A stretch of DNA of 19,015 bases from CAZMHJ01 sp964566075 (GTDB taxonomy: Bacteria; Patescibacteriota; Saccharimonadia; Saccharimonadales; CAIOMD01), in the NCBI GenBank assembly GCA_964566075.1, contig CAZMHJ010000016.1, forward strand, positions 1 through 19,015, read 5' to 3'. The position numbers and the translations under genes were made by a program. Shown piece after piece: positions 6,421-12,572 of the stretch (position 1 is its first letter; every line of letters starts with the position of its first letter). The notes under the pieces are model-generated. The model searched no databases. It was not told where the DNA came from and saw nothing but the letters and a program-made list of their open reading frames with translations.

Positions 6421-7616
6421 ATGAGGGTACTGATGCTCGGGTGGGAATTACCACCTCACAACAGTGGTGGACTAGGAGTGGCTTGCTATCAAAACAGGGT
6501 GTCGACATCGAGTTTATCGTCCCGTACACTGCCAGCCACGATGATATTGATTTTATGAAGGTAACGCCTGCTTTGCCGCTTACTGCCAAAAAAGTCCAAA
6601 AAAGTGGCATCGCATATGACAGTTTTAAGTACACCTTGCCTGATGGTACGCAAAAAGACGTTAGCTTATTTACTCATACCGATAACTACACTGTAGCAGT
6701 CGAACAAATGGCCGAACTAGGTAATTTTGATATTATTCATGCCCATGATTGGCTTACTTTTAGGGCGGCTCTTAGAGCTAAAGAAATTAGTGGTAAACCA
6801 CTTATAGTACACGTGCATGCAACTGAGTTTGACCGTGCTGGTGGCAAAAGTGGTAATCCGATGGTGCACGAAATTGAATACATGGGTCTATTACTTGCGG
6901 ACCGTATCATGGCTGTCAGCCAACTGACTAAAGATGTCATTGTTCGCGAATATGATATCCCAGCCGACAAGATAGAAGTTGTCCATAACAGTATTGATAT
7001 TGATGCCTACGAATCACTCGATCCAGATAACACCTATCGTTATTTGGCTAAAATGAAACAAAATGGCTATCGTATCGTTTCAAATATCGGAAGATTAACT
7101 GTTCAAAAAGGCCTTTATAACTTAATGTTGGCAGCTAAAGAAGTTGTAGCTCGTGCACCAAAGACACTCTTTTTGATTGTTGGTTCTGGCGAACAATACC
7201 AAGAATTACTGCAATTATCGGCAGACCTTGGTATTGCTAAAAATGTTATATTTACTGATTTTCAAAGAGGTAAACGATTACGTGATGCCTTTGCGATTGC
7301 CGATCTGTTTGTGATGCCGAGTGTGTCTGAGCCCTTTGGTCTAACTCCGCTCGAAGCCATCAGCTATGGCACTCCGGTGCTCGTAAGCTATCAATCCGGC
7401 GTGTCTGAAGTTCTTAAGAATTGCCTAAAAGTAGACTTTTGGGATGTTAACGAAATGGCAAACCAAATAACTTCTGTAATGTTACACGACAGTTTACGTG
7501 ACGAATTATTTACGCAAAGTTACGCTGAATTTACAAAGTTATCGTGGGATAACGCTGCTTCTAAAATGGTAGGTGCTTACGAACAGCATGCTCGCCTGGT
7601 AGGAACACGAACATGA
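6421..7616 (+). CDS. GT4 glycosyltransferase (glycogen synthase-like), N-terminus frameshifted
   Basis: This is a GT-B retaining glycosyltransferase of family 4, expected to transfer glucose from a nucleotide sugar to a growing alpha-glucan in the cytoplasm. The C-terminal domain has GRLTVQKG and the E-x7-E motif SEPFGLTPLE (Glu codons 7329-7331 and 7353-7355); IIHAHDW and HATEFDRAG are typical N-domain motifs. The canonical N-terminus MRVLMLGWELPPHNSGGLGV starts at ATG 6421 but in frame +1 relative to the rest. It runs to about 6489 and then hits TGA at 6556-6558. The downstream frame resumes at SKQGVDIEF, about six residues short of the family pattern. So a deletion of about 19 bases appears to break the gene near 6486-6491. 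A shortened product could start at the in-frame ATG 6555. It may be a pseudogene or an assembly error. The stop overlaps the GH57 ATG by four bases. Confidence 0.82.
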
Positions 7617-8833
7617 GCAAGCAAGCTATCTGTTTATATCTGCATGTGCATCAGCCATATCGTATTAAGCATTACACTATCTTTGATGCGGGTAATGATC
7701 ATAGTTATTTTAACGATCAAACGCCGATGGTTGACACTAATAACGAACACATCTTGCAGCGCGTTGCAGAAAAGAGCTACTTGCCGACCAATAAAGTGTT
7801 AAAAGAACTCCTCGATACGTATCCTGAATTTAAAGTTAGTATGTCTATTACCGGCACTGTGCTTGATCAATTTGAGCAATATGCCCCACATGTGCTCGCT
7901 AGTTTTCAGGAATTAGTCGCCACAGGGCGCGTTGAAATAGTTGCCGAAACATATCATCACAGTCTAGCGTTCTTTTACTCACGTGCAGAATTTGAAGCGC
8001 AAGTTGCTATGCATCGTGATAAAGTACAGCAACTGTTTGGTGTTACTCCTACCGTATTCCGTAATACTGAGCTCAGCTATAACAATGATTTAGCATACTG
8101 GGCAGATAAAGCTGGTTATAAAGGCATTATCACTGAAGGTTGGGATCCAATCTTAGGCTGGCGTAGCCCAAACTTTGTGTATCGCCCCACCTACACCAAC
8201 AACATTCGTTTACTCATGAAGAACTACCATCTCAGCGATGATATTGCTTTTCGTTTTGGTGATAAAAACTGGAGTGAGTGGCCTTTAACAGCAGATAAAT
8301 ATACCCACTGGCTTGGTGCTGCTGTTGATAATGCGCAAGTCTTTAACTTATTTATGGATTACGAAACGTTTGGCGAGCACCAGTGGGCTGATACTGGTAT
8401 CTTTGACTTCTTAAAAGCCTTCCCAGAATATTGGATGAACAGTCGCGAAGACCGTACGTTTATGACACTTTCAGAGGCAATTGATACCTTTGATGCAGTA
8501 GATACCGTAGATGTACCACAAACCATAACCTGGGCAGACACCGAGCGTGATTTAACAGCGTGGCTTGGTAACAGCATGCAACACGAAGCAATACTAGCCT
8601 TATACAACCTGCAAGATATTGTTATGCAATCTGGTGATTGGCAACTGATAGAAGATTGGCGACGCTTGCAAACCAGTGACCACTTTTACTTCATGTGTAC
8701 GAAATGGTTTAGTGACGGCGATGTCCATGCTTACTTTAGCCCGTATAAAACTCCGTACGAAGCCTTTACAAACTTTATGAACGCCTGGCACGACCTACAG
8801 TTTAGGCTCGCCGAGAAAGGGTTTGTAGCCTAA
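7613..8833 (+). CDS. GH57 alpha-amylase/glucanotransferase-like glycoside hydrolase
   Basis: This 406-residue family 57 enzyme would act on alpha-1,4-glucans (glycogen or maltodextrin) by hydrolysis or transglycosylation; with no signal peptide it is probably cytoplasmic. The five GH57 regions are recognisable. These are HQPYR (13-17), GRVEIVAETYHHS (105-117), FRNTELSYNN with presumed nucleophile E153 (149-158), LFMDYETFGEH with presumed acid/base D249 (246-256), and a C-terminal helical part with SDHFYFM. The length is near the short amylase-type members rather than the larger branching enzymes. The start is fixed by the ATGA overlap with the GT4 stop, and its TAA overlaps the GH15 start as TAATG. 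This tight packing suggests one mRNA and coordinated polymer synthesis and turnover. Amylase versus 4-alpha-glucanotransferase activity cannot be decided here. Confidence 0.92.
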   Translation: MSKQAICLYLHVHQPYRIKHYTIFDAGNDHSYFNDQTPMVDTNNEHILQRVAEKSYLPTNKVLKELLDTYPEFKVSMSITGTVLDQFEQYAPHVLASFQELVATGRVEIVAETYHHSLAFFYSRAEFEAQVAMHRDKVQQLFGVTPTVFRNTELSYNNDLAYWADKAGYKGIITEGWDPILGWRSPNFVYRPTYTNNIRLLMKNYHLSDDIAFRFGDKNWSEWPLTADKYTHWLGAAVDNAQVFNLFMDYETFGEHQWADTGIFDFLKAFPEYWMNSREDRTFMTLSEAIDTFDAVDTVDVPQTITWADTERDLTAWLGNSMQHEAILALYNLQDIVMQSGDWQLIEDWRRLQTSDHFYFMCTKWFSDGDVHAYFSPYKTPYEAFTNFMNAWHDLQFRLAEKGFVA

Positions 8834-10773
8834 TGGGTCGCCCTGTAATGCTTAGCAATGGTCAGATGATGGTGGGCCTAAACGAACAAGGTCTGGTGCA
8901 TGATTTTTATTACCCGTATGTTGGCCTCGAAAACTTAACCAACGCTCGTAGTGTGCACCATAAAATTGGTGTTTGGGTAGACGGTATTTTTAGTTGGGTT
9001 GATAGCGGTGAGTGGGATGTGCACGTTAACGTCGACAGTGATGCGCTTATTAGTATCATTTCTATGAACAACCCAAAAATTGGGGTACATATTGATATTA
9101 GCGACTTTGTTGATCAAGAAGTAAATGCTTTTGTGCGGCGTCTTAATGTCACCAATACTCAAGATAAAGCCCGCGATGTGCGGGTTTTTATGCATCAAGT
9201 GTTCCAAATTTCACATTCTGGTCGCGCTGATACAGCAATGTTTGTACCAGATGCTAATTATCTTTTGGATTACAAAGGCCGCTGTGCCCTGCTTATTTAT
9301 GGCCATACAGACGACAAACAATCGTTTGATCAATACTGTGTCGGAAACTATGGCATCGAAGGCAAAGAAGGTACGTTTAAAGACGCAGAAGATGGTGAGC
9401 TGGCCGGTAATGCTGTCGAGCACGGTGGAGTTGACTCGGTTATCCGTTTTCAGCTACCACTCGATGGGCGTGAAACACGCAGTATCGATTACTGGATTAT
9501 TGCCGCAGCATCACAATTTGATTGCGAAGCCATACACGAAGATTTCTTGAAAGCTGGTATGGAAAGCCGCGAATATGCCCAAAAGAAATACTGGCATGAA
9601 TGGCTCGGTATTGCGGCTAATGGCTTACACTCGGTTGATAAAAAGTATTTAGAGCTTGCTAAAAAATCACTTATGGTCATTAAAGCCCATAGTGACAAAC
9701 GTGGTGGCGTACTAGCAAGTGGTGATTCTTCTATCTTTAACTATGGCCGAGATTACTACTGTTATTGTTGGCCACGTGATGGTGCCTATGCAATGTGGCC
9801 TTTAATTCGTTTAGGGTATAAAGAAGAACCCAAACGTTTTTTTGAATTTTGTCGTGACACTCTTAACACTCGCGGTGGCTACTTAATGCACAAATATCAA
9901 CCCGATAGAGCGATTGGTAGCACTTGGCATCCTCTTGTGCACGATAATCGTAAAGAGCTTGCCATCCAAGAGGATGAAACAGCCATTGTGCTTATAATGC
10001 TCGGCGAATATTACGATTACTCTAAAGATAAAGAGTTTGTGTTGTCAGTTTATAGTACGCTCATTCAGCCGATGGCCAACTTTATGACTGGCTTTATAGA
10101 CGAAGCCACTAACTTACCGCACGCGAGTTATGATCTATGGGAAGAAAAGTTTCTAACTAACTCATACACCTGTGCAACCGTTGAATATGGCTTACGACGC
10201 GCTGCAGACTTTGCAGACCTATTTGATTATCCTGATGACTCTGTGCGGTGGCGTAAAATTGCAGAACAAATCCATCAATCAATGCAACTGCAATTTGATC
10301 CAGATAAGCAAAGTTATCGTAAAGGTTACATATTGCAGCCAGATGGTTCACTTAAGTTTGATAATACAGTAGATATATCAAGTTTATACGGTATGGTTAT
10401 GTATGCTCGCTTACCACTCGACGACCCAACGATTATAAGTACTGCCCAGGCAGTAGAACGGTATCTGACGAATCCAGAGCCGCAGGGTGGTATCTTTAGG
10501 TATGAAAACGACTACTATATGCGTAAGGGCGAAAACCGCTCACCTAACCCCTGGTTTGTGTGTACTTTATGGCTTGCTCAGTACTATGTACAAGCAAAAC
10601 AGGTCGACAAAGCGCGTGCCTTAGTTGAATGGACGCTTGGCCTAACAATGAGTAGCGGTATTTTAAGTGAACAAATAGAGCCAGCAAACGGTAGCCCAGT
10701 TGGTGTCGCACCACTCGTATGGAGCCATGCCGAATATATTAATACCGTTCTCGATTTAGCAGGCACCCAATAA
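8833..10773 (+). CDS. GH15 glucoamylase-type glycoside hydrolase
   Basis: This 646-residue family 15 enzyme should release glucose from non-reducing ends of alpha-glucans. An N-terminal beta-sandwich domain (about 1-260; LSNGQMMVGLNEQG, YYPYVG) precedes an (alpha/alpha)6 barrel. The barrel carries YCWPRDGAYA (WPRD at 313-316), IQEDETA (378-384, presumed general acid among E380/E382), and SSGILSEQIEP near the end with presumed base E613. The architecture matches bacterial/archaeal glucoamylases and glucodextranases, at full length. There is no signal peptide, so an intracellular role in glycogen or maltodextrin breakdown is likely. Its ATG shares one base with the GH57 stop. The final TAA overlaps the A-tract of the convergent rpmG terminator. 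It could also be a trehalase-type or dextran-acting GH15, but the neighbours favour alpha-1,4-glucan. Confidence 0.93.
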   Translation: MGRPVMLSNGQMMVGLNEQGLVHDFYYPYVGLENLTNARSVHHKIGVWVDGIFSWVDSGEWDVHVNVDSDALISIISMNNPKIGVHIDISDFVDQEVNAFVRRLNVTNTQDKARDVRVFMHQVFQISHSGRADTAMFVPDANYLLDYKGRCALLIYGHTDDKQSFDQYCVGNYGIEGKEGTFKDAEDGELAGNAVEHGGVDSVIRFQLPLDGRETRSIDYWIIAAASQFDCEAIHEDFLKAGMESREYAQKKYWHEWLGIAANGLHSVDKKYLELAKKSLMVIKAHSDKRGGVLASGDSSIFNYGRDYYCYCWPRDGAYAMWPLIRLGYKEEPKRFFEFCRDTLNTRGGYLMHKYQPDRAIGSTWHPLVHDNRKELAIQEDETAIVLIMLGEYYDYSKDKEFVLSVYSTLIQPMANFMTGFIDEATNLPHASYDLWEEKFLTNSYTCATVEYGLRRAADFADLFDYPDDSVRWRKIAEQIHQSMQLQFDPDKQSYRKGYILQPDGSLKFDNTVDISSLYGMVMYARLPLDDPTIISTAQAVERYLTNPEPQGGIFRYENDYYMRKGENRSPNPWFVCTLWLAQYYVQAKQVDKARALVEWTLGLTMSSGILSEQIEPANGSPVGVAPLVWSHAEYINTVLDLAGTQ

Positions 10774-10796
10774 AAAAACCGGCACTTGTTGCCGGT
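10772..10796 (-). terminator. Rho-independent terminator of rpmG
   Basis: On the minus strand, ACCGGCA (10796-10790) pairs with TGCCGGT (10784-10778) around a five-base loop, followed by seven Ts (10778-10772). It is shared with the end of the GH15 gene on the plus strand, where the trailing sequence (AATCTTATAT) makes a poorer terminator. Confidence 0.85.
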
Positions 10797-10819
10797 AATC
10801 TTATATAAAGTATTAAAAC

Positions 10820-11023
10820 TTATTTCTTAGGTTTTACGACATTACGGCCAAGGTTCTTGGTCGTCTCTGTGTGCGTCGTATAGCTACGAGTAGTTGGGCA
10901 ATACTTGCGCAAACTAATCTTGTCTGGTGTATTTTGCGTATTCTTCGTCGAGTAATGATGACGCTGGCCACAGTTTTCGCAAACTAAGCCGATGATCTTA
11001 CGCTTCTGAGTTTTTTTAGCCAT
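10820..11023 (-). CDS. rpmG: Ribosomal protein bL33
   Basis: This 67-residue large-subunit ribosomal protein lies near the E site. MAKKTQKRKIIGLVCENC...RNTPD-like (NTPDKISLRKYCP) and THTETTK are typical bL33 segments. The first zinc knuckle C15-x2-C18 is intact. In the second (normally C-P-x-C) C42 remains but the last cysteine is T45, giving three of four ligands, an intermediate between C+ and C- forms. A C-terminal extension (KNLGRNVVKPKK) makes it slightly longer than usual. The gene has its own promoter, a GAGG Shine-Dalgarno, a strong terminator and AAG-biased lysine codons, all fitting high expression. Linkage of rpmG to a Thr/Tyr tRNA cluster is ancestral in bacteria. Confidence 0.95.
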   Translation of the reverse strand: MAKKTQKRKIIGLVCENCGQRHHYSTKNTQNTPDKISLRKYCPTTRSYTTHTETTKNLGRNVVKPKK

Positions 11024-11056
11024 AAAATAAAATGCCTCTAGTGAAATTCAACGTAT

Positions 11057-11085
11057 ATAGTAGCAGTTTTACCCTATATTTACAA
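11057..11085 (-). promoter_or_regulatory. Predicted promoter of rpmG
   Basis: On the minus strand, -35 TTGTAA (11085-11080) and -10 TACTAT (11062-11057) are 17 bases apart. Transcription would start near 11050, giving a leader of about 27 bases with GAGG before the ATG at 11023. Confidence 0.6.
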
Positions 11086-11090
11086 GAGTC

Positions 11091-11126
11091 AAAACGCCCA
11101 CAATTCATTTTAGTGAATTATGGGCG
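11091..11126 (-). terminator. Long-stem terminator after tRNA-Thr(GGU)
   Basis: A 13-pair hairpin (CGCCCA plus seven AT-rich pairs with one mismatch, 11095-11107 against 11114-11126) is followed on the minus strand by TTTT (11094-11091). It separates the tRNA from rpmG, whose promoter begins right after it. Confidence 0.7.
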
Positions 11127-11128
11127 TC

Positions 11129-11204
11129 TGGAGCCACGATCGGGATTTGAACCCGAGACCTACGCCTTACCATGGCGTCGCTCTACCAACTGAGCTATCG
11201 CGGC
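11129..11204 (-). tRNA. tRNA-Thr(GGU)
   Basis: The cloverleaf is complete: acceptor GCCGCGA/TCGTGGC with one G-T pair, a D-arm with AGCTCAGTTGGTAGAGC, and an anticodon stem ACGCC/GGCGT with loop ATGGTAA (anticodon GGT). The T-arm carries GGTTCAAATCC. The discriminator is T and CCA is encoded (11131-11129). It reads ACC and ACU. It lies 25 bases after the endonuclease-like gene with no promoter of its own visible, so it may depend on read-through or processing. Confidence 0.96.
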
Positions 11205-11229
11205 AAACACGATTATTTTAACAGATTAG

Positions 11230-11820
11230 CTACTTTATGTCCTCAATTTTCTGCATAATCCATTGTTTTAGCCTTTTGTTACTTACGTAAATTTGCAAAA
11301 CACCATATTTGCTTTTTCTCTTATAGGTACCCTTACCCTGTGGCGGTATTACTGAAATCTTTTTATGAAAAGATGTTATAGGAAAATCAAGTTTGGTCAT
11401 CCAATACGCTAAAGCCACTTTCTCGTCGATATCATTAAATATCTGCAGACCAAGTTTAATGTTTTCTTTTTTAACTCCGCATATTTCGATTAGAAAACGT
11501 ATGAACGATTTCAGTAGTCTTGGATCAGTATTGCCTACTCTGACTGAATATTCATCGACTTTATTCCCTTCACCCCAATAGATGCCAAGCCCAAGTCCAA
11601 ATAAAAATGAATCTTCAACTGTCAGATTCTCTTTAATTAAGTGTTTATCACCGTTTGGGTCATGCTGCAAATAAGATTGCTCGCTTTTTGACCTTATCGA
11701 TATATTGTATTTGTTTATCCACCACCTAACCTTATCAGTTGATACACCTAACTCACGACCAATCGCAGACATAGACATTTTCTTATCTGAATATAGAGTT
11801 CTTAGTTGAAACTCATCCAT
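11230..11820 (-). CDS. Helix-turn-helix plus LAGLIDADG-type endonuclease-like protein
   Basis: This 196-residue protein has an N-terminal helix-turn-helix (about 3-45: MSMSAIGRELGVSTDKVRWWINKYNI), followed by a domain like single-motif LAGLIDADG homing endonucleases. The core helix is FGLGLGIYWGEGNK (motif about 75-85), with E84 in the catalytic acid position. NTDPRLLKSFIRFL and a basic C-terminal part (GKGTYKRKSKYG, SNKRLKQW) follow. A one-motif enzyme would act as a dimer on a long DNA target. No intron or intein is visible around it, so it is free-standing, between tRNA-Tyr and tRNA-Thr(GGU). It may be a mobile gene or a domesticated DNA-binding regulator. A CATAAT box lies six bases before the ATG and there is no Shine-Dalgarno. 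The family call is by motif pattern only. Confidence 0.68.
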   Translation of the reverse strand: MDEFQLRTLYSDKKMSMSAIGRELGVSTDKVRWWINKYNISIRSKSEQSYLQHDPNGDKHLIKENLTVEDSFLFGLGLGIYWGEGNKVDEYSVRVGNTDPRLLKSFIRFLIEICGVKKENIKLGLQIFNDIDEKVALAYWMTKLDFPITSFHKKISVIPPQGKGTYKRKSKYGVLQIYVSNKRLKQWIMQKIEDIK

Positions 11821-11826
11821 AAAATA

Positions 11827-11832
11827 ATTATG
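11827..11832 (-). promoter_or_regulatory. CATAAT box six bases before the endonuclease-like gene
   Basis: CATAAT on the minus strand ends six bases before the ATG at 11820, which predicts a leaderless transcript. It lies in the 15-base gap after the upstream gene; no Shine-Dalgarno is visible. Confidence 0.35.
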
Positions 11833-11835
11833 TTC

Positions 11836-12063
11836 TTAGTTTTTTGTGTTTTCAATAGAAAACATTTCAGCCATTTGACGATACTGTTCGGCTTCTTCTA
11901 TGTTGCCTGCTGCAAACGCAAGCCGAGCTAAGTCGGTATACATCTTTGCATAGTCTGGCTGACTTTTGCGTTCTGCTTTTGGTTTTGTGCGCTGAGTTGG
12001 AAAATCAATAACTTGAGCCGAAGGCTCTGCTATATCGTTAGTTGGTAAAACTTCTGCACTCAT
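11836..12063 (-). CDS. Unknown 75-residue protein with TPR-like C-terminus
   Basis: I do not recognise this protein. The start is ATG 12063; an upstream in-frame start (12111) lies before the predicted -10 and would add 16 residues from the promoter region. The N-terminal half (about 1-40) is polar and disordered-looking, with Pro, Lys and Arg. The C-terminal half (YAKMYTDLARLAFAAGNIEEAEQYRQMAEMF) looks like one helix-turn-helix unit of the TPR kind. It has a consensus -35 (TTGACA) and a CATAAT -10, with a predicted leader of about seven bases and no Shine-Dalgarno. The endonuclease-like gene follows after 15 bases. The strong promoter argues that it is a real, expressed gene. Confidence 0.6.
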   Translation of the reverse strand: MSAEVLPTNDIAEPSAQVIDFPTQRTKPKAERKSQPDYAKMYTDLARLAFAAGNIEEAEQYRQMAEMFSIENTKN

Positions 12064-12076
12064 ACAAACGTACAAA

Positions 12077-12104
12077 ATTATGAGGCATTTTAAAGTAATG
12101 TCAA
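12077..12104 (-). promoter_or_regulatory. Predicted promoter with consensus -35
   Basis: On the minus strand, TTGACA (12104-12099) and CATAAT (12082-12077) are 16 bases apart. The start is expected near 12070, about seven bases before the ATG at 12063, so the leader is too short for a Shine-Dalgarno. Confidence 0.65.
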
Positions 12105-12110
12105 TTGCCA

Positions 12111-12142
12111 AATAAAATACCCCAGATTAACTGGGGCTTTTT
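12111..12142 (-). terminator. Bidirectional terminator after tRNA-Tyr
   Basis: CCCCAG (12120-12125) pairs with CTGGGG (12131-12136) around a five-base loop. On the minus strand it is followed by TATTTTATT, so it ends the tRNA-Thr/tRNA-Tyr transcript. The plus-strand side also has a T-run (CTTTTTA). Confidence 0.8.
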
Positions 12143-12145
12143 ATT

Positions 12146-12231
12146 TGGTGCAGGGTGTAGGATTCGAACCTACGAAGGCTAATGCCGACAGATTTACAGT
12201 CTGTTGTGTTTGACCGCTTCACTAACCCTGC
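12146..12231 (-). tRNA. tRNA-Tyr(GUA)
   Basis: This is a class II tRNA with a long variable arm. The acceptor is GCAGGGT/ACCCTGC, the anticodon stem ACAGA/TCTGT holds the loop CTGTAAA (anticodon GTA), and the T-arm contains GGTTCGAATCC. The discriminator is A and CCA is encoded (12148-12146). It follows tRNA-Thr(UGU) in the same orientation after a 140-base structured spacer. Confidence 0.96.
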
Positions 12232-12238
12232 ATATGGT

Positions 12239-12339
12239 GGCGTGTGCCAGTCTACGGACACACGCCTAAATTGTAACACCTCCTCGGACCGCACCTCACT
12301 GCGTCCGGGCTTGGGCATTCTCGCAAAAAATATGCCCAA
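12239..12339. other. Structured spacer between two tRNA genes
   Basis: Three successive inverted repeats fill the spacer. GGCGTGTG (12239-12246) pairs with CACACGCC (12259-12266). CGGA-CGCA (12285-12293, one bulged C) pairs with TGCGTCCG (12300-12307). TTGGGCAT (12311-12318) pairs with ATGCCCAA (12332-12339). A further pairing of AAC-CCTCC (12275-12283) with GGAGGGTT (12354-12361) could enclose the last two. I match it to no known RNA family. It could be precursor-tRNA spacer structure (minus strand) or a small RNA on the plus strand ending at the terminator at 12341-12372. Confidence 0.45.
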
Positions 12340-12340
12340 A

Positions 12341-12372
12341 CTATTGCAACCTCGGAGGGTTGATAGCTTTTT
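12341..12372 (+). terminator. Terminator-like hairpin facing the tRNA-Thr(UGU) 3' end
   Basis: CTAT and CAACC (12341-12351, with a TG bulge) pair with GGTTG and ATAG (12358-12366), followed by CTTTTT (12367-12372). On the plus strand this is a good intrinsic terminator shape, although no plus-strand gene ends here. On the minus strand it is followed only by TTTGGG. Confidence 0.45.
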
Positions 12373-12447
12373 GGAGCCGACAGAGGGATTCGAACCCACG
12401 ACCCGCTGTTTACAAAACAGCCGCTCTGGCCACTGAGCTATGTCGGC
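12372..12447 (-). tRNA. tRNA-Thr(UGU)
   Basis: The cloverleaf is complete: acceptor GCCGACA/TGTCGGC closed by a 7-base pairing allowing wobble, a D-arm with AGCTCAGTGGCCAGAGC, an anticodon stem GCTGT/ACAGC with loop TTTGTAA (anticodon TGT), and a T-arm GGTTCGAATCC. The discriminator is T and CCA is encoded (12374-12372). It reads ACA (and by wobble ACG). It is the first gene after the promoter at 12490-12518. Confidence 0.96.
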
Positions 12448-12466
12448 GTAATTTAGGAAGGTACTA

Positions 12467-12480
12467 CTCTTTTAAAAGAG
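12467..12480. repeat. 14-base perfect palindrome in the tRNA leader
   Basis: CTCTTTTAAAAGAG reads the same on both strands and lies between the tRNA-Thr(UGU) 5' end and its -10 box, just after the predicted start site. It could be a protein-binding dyad or a small hairpin in the 5' leader that RNase P removes. Confidence 0.4.
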
Positions 12481-12489
12481 CCAGTTGCT

Positions 12490-12518
12490 ATACTACCAAA
12501 GATACGTATCTGTTTCAA
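12490..12518 (-). promoter_or_regulatory. Predicted promoter of the tRNA-Thr/tRNA-Tyr operon with spacer palindrome
   Basis: On the minus strand, -35 TTGAAA (12518-12513) and -10 TAGTAT (12495-12490) are 17 bases apart. The spacer holds a perfect 12-base palindrome, AGATACGTATCT (12500-12511), placed where a repressor would block polymerase. The ten bases GCTATACTAC containing the -10 recur at 12572-12581, overlapping the end of the TPR gene, and might mark a second, weaker start. Confidence 0.6.
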
Positions 12519-12572
12519 CCTTAGTTGTGGGTAAACTGTGCTTATGCTTGCGTATAACTTGTCAAGCCCTAG

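Noticed and set aside
6357..6485. Longer N-terminus of the GT4 gene from GTG 6357
   Set aside because: It starts inside the predicted -35, and its first 40 residues look nothing like the family, while the overlapping frame from ATG 6421 encodes the canonical GT4 start.
12232..12371. Remnant tRNA-Gly gene between tRNA-Thr and tRNA-Tyr
   Set aside because: No T-arm GGTTCGAATCC-like block or acceptor pairing is present, and the ancestral position of tRNA-Gly would be after tRNA-Tyr.
12239..12372. Signal recognition particle RNA or RNase P RNA in the tRNA spacer
   Set aside because: The SRP core (GGTCAGG...GGAAG) and RNase P conserved blocks are absent on both strands.
12127..12399. 90-residue minus-strand reading frame
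   Set aside because: It runs through the whole tRNA-Tyr gene and the structured spacer; no family resemblance.
12182..12436. 84-residue plus-strand reading frame over both tRNAs
   Set aside because: It is the antisense of two tRNA genes; no protein signature.
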